Assembly: GCA_009809945.1 (NCBI GenBank)
Contig: WTPW01001581.1
Location: 55,416 to 119,415 of the forward strand
Length of the DNA: 64,000 nt
Direction of reading: 5' to 3'
DNA from: Gigaspora margarita
Lineage: Eukaryota; Glomeromycota; Glomeromycetes; Diversisporales; Gigasporaceae
A program made the translations under genes and the position numbers. Below are positions 49,449 through 57,520 of the stretch, one piece after another. Every line of letters begins with the position of its first letter. Positions within the stretch are counted from its first letter, which is position 1. The notes under the pieces are model-generated. The model was not told the origin of the DNA, made no database searches, and was given only the letters and a program-made list of their open reading frames with translations.

Positions 49449-50562
49449 CACTCTATTTTGTTGTTGTAGTAATACACGGGGCTTTTAAGAGCCCTATTTC
49501 TGTCAGTTTGTGACTCAAAGTAAACTGTTGCAGAGCCTCTTTGGTTATGATTTCTGTTAGATGAAATATATACAGATTTTGCTTTAACATTTCTTAGTTG
49601 TCTTAGTAATGCTGCCTCAATTGCAATGTGTGGAACTTTCTTAATGATTGCTTTAAATTTCCTTCTAGTTACTAAGGTTTCAAAATCAAAATTTCCATGT
49701 GTTAGCCATGCTAGTTTCCCTGCCTCCAGATGTACTGCCCAAATGTTTTCAATGTTATTTCTCCTTTCCTCATTTCACAATTCCAATTCCACTAGTAGAG
49801 CTTTAGTTCTACCAAATAGTTTATATTTTCTGATTAATGCTTCACCGAAAAAACTTAAACTCCTTTTAACTTGGGCTGCTCTTGTACTTAGAGGGATATT
49901 CCAGAGAGTTAAAAACACTTTACTTTTCTTATTTTCCTATTGGTCCTCTCAGTTTTTAGATAAGGATTTTGTTTTACTTGTTGATCGATATTAAATGGCA
50001 CTTCTATATATGTTGTGCTACTTGAGGATTCAATTTTATGAAGTCTATTGGCCTCGACAGCATTTCTACTTAATGTCAATGATTCGTGAGAGGATTTGTT
50101 TTCTTTGACCTCTAGACGTCTTTTCTTCTCTTCTATATATAGTTCCTCCTTGGTTTTTGTTCATTTTTCATTAAGTGTACTTGAGACAGAAACTTTGTAT
50201 TTTATCTGTGCCTTTCTTTCCTCAATACCATAATCTTTAATCCTGCATTCTGCTAAAAGTAGCATTGACTTATCTAATTTTGTATCCTTACTAGGTACAA
50301 TTCCTTCTTTATCCTCACTTATATCAAACAAAGTACTTTCTTCCAAGGATACTTCTTGTTTTCATATCTTTTTTGACTCAATTCAATCATAATACTCTAG
50401 TAGCTTCCTTACTAGACATACAACTTCTTGTTCTTTGAGGCCTAACTATTTGGCTATTTTTATATCTTTGGACAGCATTTCTTTTTCTATATTTCTGTAT
50501 AACGCCTGTGCTTCTTCTTTCTCTTTCTTGCCTAGCTGCTTGTATTTTATAAACCTCTCCAT
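49449..50562 (-). pseudogene. LINE ORF1-like region with an RRM-like segment
   Basis: A plausible start MERFIKYKQLGK lies at 50562. The frame then runs with several stops and shifts through a charged, Lys/Glu-rich region (EEKKRRLEVKE, about 50110) to a cleaner segment at 49730-49449. There, WAVHLEAGKLAWLTHG, a helical KVPHIAIEAALLRQLR stretch, AKSVYI and NQRGSATVYF follow each other. The last looks like the RNP-1 strand of an RNA-recognition motif, with AKSVYI as a possible RNP-2-type strand. RRM-bearing ORF1 proteins that bind LINE RNA are known in several LINE clades. Assignment is from pattern only. Decayed and not expressible as it stands. Confidence 0.55.
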
Positions 50563-50599
50563 TATTGGTGCAATTATTAATCAATTTGATGTTAATTGA

Positions 50600-51100
50600 T
50601 GATCTTACTCGCTTTATGTAATTTTATTAACCTATGTTTTGTTTTGTTTAACGTTTGTCTACTAGCTATTGTTCTACCTAAATAGGTTTGTTGATTTCCT
50701 AATGCATGTTGTTGATTGCTAAATTGTTTGTTGTATTTGTTACTTGCGTTTATGTGTTTGTGAGACCTACTATGATTTGCACTACAGGGTCAAACACGAT
50801 CCCCAAAAATTTATCATTTTTACGAAAAAAAATTCCTTTTCCTTCTTAAGTACTACTAAACTTGCTAAATAGCAAAATTTGGTACTAATAAACTGCTGTT
50901 TATTTTTAGAATAGAATATTTTTCCCTAGTGGCCAAAAGCCAACTTGCTGTCAACTATGCTGTTAAACCTTTGAATTTTGTTTTGTTCCAAAAATGGATT
51001 GAGGATTAGCGGAGAGAGTTGATTACTTTTTTTGATGTGAAAGGCTAAATTAATAATTTATCGATTATCAAAATATTAAATATTTATCCCATGTTAACAT
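50600..51100. other. A/T-rich sequence between LINE 5' end and right arm of the TA element
   Basis: Not coding as far as I can see. It may contain the LINE 5' untranslated region or the original interior of the TA-flanked element. Confidence 0.4.
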
Positions 51101-52045
51101 ATAAACCTGTTTGGTACTATGAGTTTCTGGATTTTATATGGGTGCGCGTTATTTAGGGATGTGCATGGGCATTATTTTGAGACATTGCATAATTTTTTTG
51201 GGGTGGTACAATTTTTTAAATAATGCCCATGCCCGTTATTTTGCGAAAATATGGTAAATTTTTTCATCTAGGAATGACTGTGGCATCTAGTATTGAAGAT
51301 GCACATGCAATTCTTAAAGCATATTTGAGAACTTCTGCAGGGGACCTTTTTCAGGTTTGTGAGACAATTTCTCTGGTAGTGATGAATCAAAAAAAAGAAA
51401 TAGACACCATGATCACATCTGAGCATATCCGTTTTCCAGCTTTTGTATTTAATAATTCCTTTTATACAAATGTTAAAGGAATGGTTTTGACTTATACACT
51501 TAAAAAGATGAATGAACAGTATTAAAAAGAAAATTTTACTACTACACAGAAGCCTTTACCACTATTTACTGAATCATTCTTGAGTACAATGGGACTACCT
51601 TGTACTCATTATATCCAATATTTCAGAAGTAACCAGAGCTTAATGCTGGATGATATCCATGAGTACTAGTAGATCCAGGAATGTACACCAATACCACAAG
51701 TTAAAGAAAATGATATACAAGACAATGAAGACATGCTTGAACCTCTTCTATGGGACTTCTGAAATAAATACCAAAATTAGCCATAACAGACAAGAAGTTG
51801 TACAGGAATCTCTAAGCAATATAATTAATGCTCTGTTAATGATCTTGTAAGACCCCCAGATTGTTCATACTAGGGAATGTCTTTCTGGTTTGTTCGTACT
51901 AGGGGACGTCTCTCTAGTTCATCTAATCATCAACAAACTAGCTCAACCAGAAGAGATCCTTCTGGTTTTGAGTTGGTTGATCATAGTGTATAACAATGTA
52001 CTCATTGCAAACAACCTGGCCATTATGCTAGTACCTGTTCAAATT

Positions 52046-52592
52046 TAGAATAAGTTTTGTTAGCTAACTATAAAAAAAACAAAAAAAACTACTTTAATTA
52101 ACTACATTATGTATCTCACGCATGAACTTTTTCTGCAAATGCTATAATACTAGGGTTGTTTTTTCAATTGACATTACTACATAGTTTAGAGATTCCTATT
52201 TAATTAGGGATAGTAACTGAAGTTAGTTGATCAAATTTGTTAAATCAATGCTATAAATTGTGTACCTAAGAGTAATTTGGTAGCTAAACACAATATAATA
52301 AATTAAAGTAATGTGTTAAGTTTTGTAGCTATATCAAATATAACAAAGTAAGTAAAAATAATTTGAAAAGTTAAAACTTCGATTAAAAAAATTTTCAAGT
52401 GTAAATAAACTTTTCTACTAAGCTTTCTTTAGAGAATATGAGTAAAAATGCCCAAGGTTCTTTTTTTAAAAAAATCTTTAGTAAGGCTCAATCCTTCATT
52501 CCTTCATGTATGCACTCTTTCATTATTTAATAAATTACCTGTGATACAACCTGGAATCATAATTTATTTCATAGTAAATTGAGAATTTTAAG
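52046..52592. other. A/T-rich spacer after the MULE gene
   Basis: Presumably the MULE element's 3' flank or terminal region. No inverted repeat with the 5' flank was recognised. No gene. Confidence 0.4.
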
Positions 52593-53092
52593 TACAGTCA
52601 ACTCTTTCTATAACGAACTGTTGGTTCTTGCTGTTAGAAAAAATCCACTTAATAAAATTACTATGTTTTTTTTATAAAACTATAACAGGACCCTGGACGT
52701 ATAGTACAGAGGTCATACATTACGCATTTCAGCAAAAACCCCTGAAATTTGAGAAGCAAAAAAAACAGTTTTTAGTAATTATCTTGGCATCCAGTGGTCC
52801 AATTTGAATGAACATTTTTTAAAATGAAGCTCTCAGTGAGGCGCATCTAACAAAAAAAGTTCATTTAATTCTGATGACTGCATCGGAAGTTATTTAAGTA
52901 AATAGATTTTGACATTTTTAGCAAATTAGGTCAAAATTGGCCAAAATCCAGTTATGACCTATATGAAAGATGTCCGGGTCCTACTATAACCCTTTTTATA
53001 CCAAACTATTATAAAAATTAAAAGTTTTTTTTTTAGTTCAGTATATCCAGAGTTTATTATAGAGAGATTCGGTATAAAAAGAGTTAACTGTA
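52593..53092. mobile_element. pogo/Tigger-like MITE carrying a nested AGGACCC MITE
   Basis: The left end TACAGTCAACTCTTTCTATA and the inverted right end TACAGTTAACTCTTTTTATA sit on TA dinucleotides. Without the nested 296-bp element and its TSD the MITE is about 196 bp, a usual size for pogo-derived MITEs. Confidence 0.82.
52687..52982. mobile_element. 296-bp hAT-like MITE, AGGACCC family copy 3
   Basis: AGGACCCTGGAC at the left and inverted AGGACCCGGACAT at the right. ACTATAAC at 52679-52686 and 52983-52990 is a perfect 8-bp TSD. Same orientation as copy 2 and nearly identical to it by eye. One C is missing from the right tip. Confidence 0.95.
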
Positions 53093-53786
53093 AACTTGAC
53101 ACATTAACCAAAAGCCACTTCGATTTGAAAATTTAGCATGAGTCACTATATATAGTACAATAAAATATAAGATGGATAGCATAACACAAACTGAGCCATA
53201 CAATGGGATCCTGTAACTATGTGAAGTTTATTTCATGGATAGCATAATACAAATTATTGATTTTAAGCCACATGATGAGGTCATGTGATCACAATGTTGG
53301 AATTTTTTGGAACTTAATCACGTGGAAGGTATGAATATCAAAAATAGGGATACAAATATCAGTCGCCTTAATAAAACTTTATAAAATCTTATAATACACA
53401 AAAATTTATTAATTAATTCTAATTTTATGCTCTAAGTAAACATGTTTAGCACCTAAAATACATCAAATTGGCTAAGTTATTTTTTATTTTACTTTAAATT
53501 TGAAGAATGAATGCATAATTTTGGATTTTTGATCATAAAAGTCAAATTCAAGCATCTTTTCTCAAAATTTCAAGTAAAATAAAAACAATTTTGCCAATTT
53601 AATATATTTTTAGGTTCTAAATAAGTTTACTTAGTACATGGAGTTAGAATTAATTAGTGAAATTTTGTGAATCATAAGATTTTATAGAATTTTATTAATA
53701 AATTTATAAAATCTTATGATTTACAAACTTTCTAATTAATTCTAACTTAATGCACTTAGTAAACTTAATTAAAATCTAAAATGATA
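53093..53786. repeat. dispersed repeat family with AGTAAACTTG and ATAAGATTTTATAAA words
   Basis: 53230-53460 is the inverse of 37497-37740. 53374-53780 contains its own inverted arms (TTATAAAATCTTATAAT, ATTAATTCTAATTTTATGC and AAGTAAACATGTTTAG against their complements about 200 bp later). Relatives lie at 55400-55700. Probably a foldback MITE family whose tips I cannot define. Confidence 0.6.
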
Positions 53787-54550
53787 GTGTTCACAATAAT
53801 TAGAATAGATAGAGCACATGTGGTTAGTATTTTTTTATATATTATTTATTTATTTTGCTATACTGATATTTTTTCTTTAGAATGAACATAGTACAATTGT
53901 TTGATAGAACATAGCATAATAGTTTGAATGGACAGAGCAAATGTGGTTAGTATAAACAGTATTCTTTTATTTTATTTTATTTTGTAGTACTAATAGTTAT
54001 TTTTATTTTTAAAATAAACATAGTACTATAAAGTGCCACATACAAGATTCCTCCAAATAGTATATCCACTATAAATTAGACCTGGGCATGAACTACAAAA
54101 TCTATATTAATTAAATGCAATTTTTTTAAATACAGTTGCTATTATAAAAAGCCATCAACTTTTAACTATAAAATTTTTAAACTTTTATAACTTATTTAAA
54201 ATAAAATAAACAAAAAAAAAGTTATTGTAAATTTAATAGCTTTATGATTAAACTATCAAATCTACAAAACAAATTTTAATATCTTTAGTTTTAAGGAGTT
54301 TATATTAATTTAAAGTTATACATAGTTTGAAAATTTGGTACTTTTATATAAAAAAAATATAACAAAATTAAATTATTAACAAAATTTTAAAATTTATTAA
54401 CAAAGTTTAGATTTATATTAATTTTTTTGCATTTTAATTGGACAATTATGTTATATTGCAGCTAAAAAAATTAGTGCCTATATATAAAAAGTTATTGGCT
54501 TTAGGTAGTACTGACTATAGTTAGATTGTTTATAGTAAATACAAAGTGTG

Positions 54551-54860
54551 TACCATATATGTTCAAAAATAAGCTATAAGCTACTCCTGATTTTTTTCAA
54601 AAATCTTAAAAAACCTATTAGCAGTTGCTAAATATTAATGTCTAAATTTTATTAAGTAAACCTCAAAAGTGCCATTATGTAAACTTGTTCAAGACATCAA
54701 AATACACCTATAGTAAAAATTTGGTATTATTTGGACAACTTTTTATTAGTACGTTTTTTAATTTTTCAAAAAACTCAATATTTCGAAAATAAGCTACCCC
54801 ATGTTTTTTCATATAATTTTTTGGCCAAAAAAGGTAGCTTATTTTTGGACACATATGGTA
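54551..54860. mobile_element. 310-bp TA-flanked MITE, AAAATAAGC family
   Basis: TACCATATATGTTCAAAAAT at the left and inverted TACCATATGTGTCCAAAAAT at the right, on TA dinucleotides. Collinear with 9414-9733, including AGTGCCATTATGTAAACTTG and ACAACTTTTTATTAGTACG. Its CpGs have mostly become TpG or CpA. Confidence 0.85.
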
Positions 54861-55255
54861 TGCTCTTTAAATTTTTTATTTTATAATACAACTCATAGCA
54901 TGTACAAGACCAAGATCTCCTATATAGTGTAATAACTGATAGAATATAACAGGTCCAGGTCTTGTATATAGCACTTTACAGTACTATTGTTTGATAGAAC
55001 ATAGTGTGATAATTAGAACAGATAGAGCATGTAGTTAGTATTTTTTATTATTTATTTATTTTGAGTACTAATATTTTTTCTTTAGAACATATAGTGATTG
55101 TTTGACAGAATTTAGTATAATAGTTAGAATGCATAGAGCACATGTGGTTAGTATCTGATAGCATTCTTTTTTTATTTTATTTTGCAGTATTAACAGTTTT
55201 TTCTTTAGAATAAACACAGTATGATTGTTAAAACAGATAAAGCAAATGTGGTTAG

Positions 55256-55257
<2 letters not shown>

Positions 55258-55288
<31 letters not shown>
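55258..55288. repeat. (ATT)n microsatellite
   Basis: About ten uninterrupted ATT units at the end of satellite C. Confidence 0.85.
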
Positions 55289-55290
55289 GA

Positions 55291-56479
55291 GCTATGACAG
55301 ATATTACATAATAGCCATTTACTATGAAGGTACCCCCTCCGCCATATAAGATGATTTTGATTGGTCAATTTTAAAAAAATTTTAATTATTAAAATTTTAC
55401 TAATAGATTATAATTTTTAGCTCTAAATAAACTTATATAAAAAATATAAATATATACTAAAATAACATATTTTTTGGTGCTGAACAAGTTTACTTAGAGC
55501 TAAAAGTTATAATTCATTAGCCCAATTTTGCATAATGCAAGATTTTTTATATTTTTATTAATAAAAATATAGAAAATTCAGCATTATGCACAATTTTACT
55601 AATTAATTGTAAATTTTAACTCTAAGTAAACTTGTCAGACCAAAAATACATTATTTCAGTATATATTCTTTTATTGTTTTTACAATTTCAAATAAAAATG
55701 GACAAAATTGCATTTTTGATAAAAATTTACTAATTTTACTATCTTTATTCCTAAAATTAAAAAATCAAATAAATATATGCCAAAATAATATCATCAGCAA
55801 AAAAAAATATGCGTAAACCTCTGTAAGTTTTTACGCTAGTATAAACTTACGAAATACTACGATTAGTTCAGAATATTATATAGGGTATTAATTACATAAA
55901 TTTACGCTATAGTAACTTTAGAGTATTACGCAGGTGTAATAATTACGAACATTTACAGCATAGTGAATTCGAAATATAGCAAAACGTAATTAGTTAAAAA
56001 CTAATGAAAACATGCATAAAACTATGATATATTACGAACAGAAAACTTGCGAAAACTGGCAATATTTCACAATATTTTGCATATTTTCACAAATTTTGAT
56101 ATACATATTGATATAATCATGCCTTTTTACAAGTTTTCTTAAGTTTTTGCATTATATTTTACATTTATTAAATATACATTTTTAATTAATATTACATATT
56201 TTATTAGATATTACATTATTATACAGTATTATTTTTATATTATTAAATATTTTAAACTACTTTCACACTTCATTGCATCTAATTCTATTACTATATACAA
56301 AAAACTAACCCTACACACTTATTTTTGCTCACCCAACAGTTAGTTATTCTCTTTGCTTCTTTTTTTTCTATCATCTTCACTTTGGCTATTTCTTTTGTTT
56401 TGCTATAACTTTGTTTCGCTCTCTTTTTCTAAATACTTCCTAAAAATAGTAGAGAAGTAAAAAAAATAAAAAATACTAT
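55291..56479. repeat. Intergenic DNA with a repeat-family copy
   Basis: 55400-55700 is a foldback relative of the 53230-53780 family (TTTGGTGCTGAACAAGTTTA, AGTAAACTTGTCAGACC). From 55800, CpG-bearing TTACG/CGTAA words (ATTTACGCTATAG, TATTACGAAC) recur about every 30 bp to 56050. No gene. Confidence 0.5.
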
Positions 56480-57075
56480 TTCTCAGAAGTGTTGGTATTC
56501 TTGCAAATTGCTGGAAAAATCTAGCATGTTCTGGCAAAGTGCCAGAGATGGTATTCTTGTAAAGTGCCAGAAAAGTCGCAAAGTGTCGAAGAAGTCAGAA
56601 ATAAATAAAATAAAAATAAGTAAAAAAAATAAAACAAATGAAAAACAAAAAAAAATAAACGCGTTCTTGCAAATTCAGAAATTGCAAAAGCTGGGTTAAT
56701 GTTCTTGCAAAATGCCAAAAAACTCGCGAAGTGCTGAAAAAGTGGGGTTGTTTCCTTGCAGAGTGCCAGGAAGTAAGTGTTCATTTGTTCTCTCAAAGTG
56801 CCAAAATAAAATAAATTAATAAAACAAATTTTAAAAATAAAATAAAAAAAAACAAAAAACAAAAAACATGAAATGAAAAAATAAATAAAGCGAAACCTTG
56901 CAAAACTTGCACCTAACCAAATCATTTCTTTAAAGAAGCATTCTTAGAAATTTAGAAATTGCTGAAGAAATCAGTTGTGTGTTCTTGCAAAGTGTCAGAA
57001 GTGTTAGAAGTTTGGGTTGGCTTGCGCAAGGTTTTGAAAAGTTGTTTGTTTTCTTGCAAAGGTGTTCTTGTAAAA
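56480..57075. repeat. minisatellite-like repeats of TTCTTGCAAAGTGCCAG
   Basis: At least ten copies of (G)TTCTTGCAAAGTGCCAG or parts of it occur at irregular 20-90-bp spacing, interspersed with A-rich tracts (56600-56660, 56810-56890). The open frames here on both strands come from this repetition. A decayed repetitive coding exon cannot be excluded. Confidence 0.6.
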
Positions 57076-57520
57076 TGTTTTGAAAACTTTCGTATATTAT
57101 AACCAAATAATAAAGTCTTAGTAAGTAAACAACAAAAAGGTTTCTAATATCTTCAGAAAATATTTTTTGCCTGCAAAGTCTACAAAGTCTTTCGTCAAAA
57201 TAAAATTTGTTTGAAAGTTTCTTATAATATGAACTAAATAAAAAAGTTTTAGAAAGATAACTATCGAAAATACTTTCTAATAACATAAGCAAATACTACT
57301 AGGCATCAAAAATATTCGTCAAAAAAAAAAGTTTTTAAAAATTTTCATATATTTTATTAATAAAATTGTCATTTCAAATTTGTAAATAAAGTTGAAAAAA
57401 ATGACGATCATTGTTTATATAGAGAATTTTTTTGATTATCACGTGTTTATACACATATTTATTTTATTATAAAAAAAATCATAATTTTTAAAAAAAATTT
57501 AAAATATGCGTAACACTACA
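57076..57520. other. Spacer 3' of the minus-strand gene
   Basis: No supported gene. A duplicated phrase (AAGTTTCTTATAATATGAACTAAATAA-like, near 57090 and 57215) gives a 120-codon minus-strand frame of no recognisable family. Confidence 0.4.

Larger units (their letters stand above)
42659..50562 (-). mobile_element. decayed LINE retrotransposon, minus strand
   Basis: The order on the minus strand is ORF1-like region, apurinic-type endonuclease, reverse transcriptase, RNase H and a Cys/His finger, the layout of RNase H-bearing LINEs (I/Tad-like clades). A 38-base T run at 42659-42696 may be its poly(A) tail seen on the plus strand, but this T run also borders an ACCGG inverted repeat, so the 3' end is uncertain, and no LINE TSD was found. 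The element lies inside the TA-flanked insertion and itself contains the MITE at 44971-45268. Confidence 0.8.
42318..51256. mobile_element. 8.9-kb TA-flanked insertion splitting the MULE gene
   Basis: The left border TACCGTATTTTTGCGAAATA and the right border, inverted TACCATATTTTCGCAAAATA, are imperfect TIRs ending in TA, a one-dinucleotide target duplication. Subterminal GGGCATTATTTTGA words recur near both ends (about 42390 and 51165). Removing 42320-51256 brings the two MULE halves together between the codons for WKYGQ and FHLGMT with one residual base slip. The TIR element itself is probably short: most of the interior is the LINE inserted later. Confidence 0.8.
41162..52045 (+). pseudogene. 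MULE transposase (FAR1-like) pseudogene, split by an 8.9-kb insertion
   Basis: The 5' part (41162-42317) and 3' part (51257-52045) are two halves of one Mutator-like transposase. In order: an N-terminal FAR1/WRKY-GCM1-type zinc domain (QGYTLVKKR, LLHCDKS, LVGCPFELYAY, HNAEHNHE; about 41215-41460); the DDE core with LLMDCTYKSNKFGMP (first Asp, about 41813), VIVTDR (second Asp, about 41990) and LLCIWHISKNIL (about 42061); then, beyond the insertion, FHLGMTVASSIEDAH (third acidic residue, 51265-51300) and KAYLRTSAGDL. A SWIM-like CTHYI follows at about 51603, and a C-terminal zinc knuckle CTHCKQPGHYASTC (C-x2-C-x4-H-x4-C) ends at about 52035. Many stops and frameshifts interrupt it even outside the insertion, so the copy is dead. 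MULE transposases cut and paste DNA with 9-11-bp TSDs; I could not find this element's own TIRs. Confidence 0.85.
53787..55290. repeat. satellite C: about 123-bp tandem repeat, interrupted
   Basis: Units start TTTAGAATAAACATAGTA and run through TTGTTTGATAGAACATAG, AATAGATAGAGCACATG, TGGTTAGTATTTTTTATTA and TTTTGCAGTACTAATA. Two to three units lie at 53787-54050 and three at 54975-55290, separated by about 0.9 kb of other DNA that includes the MITE at 54551-54860. The last unit ends in an (ATT)n run at 55258-55288. Confidence 0.75.
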
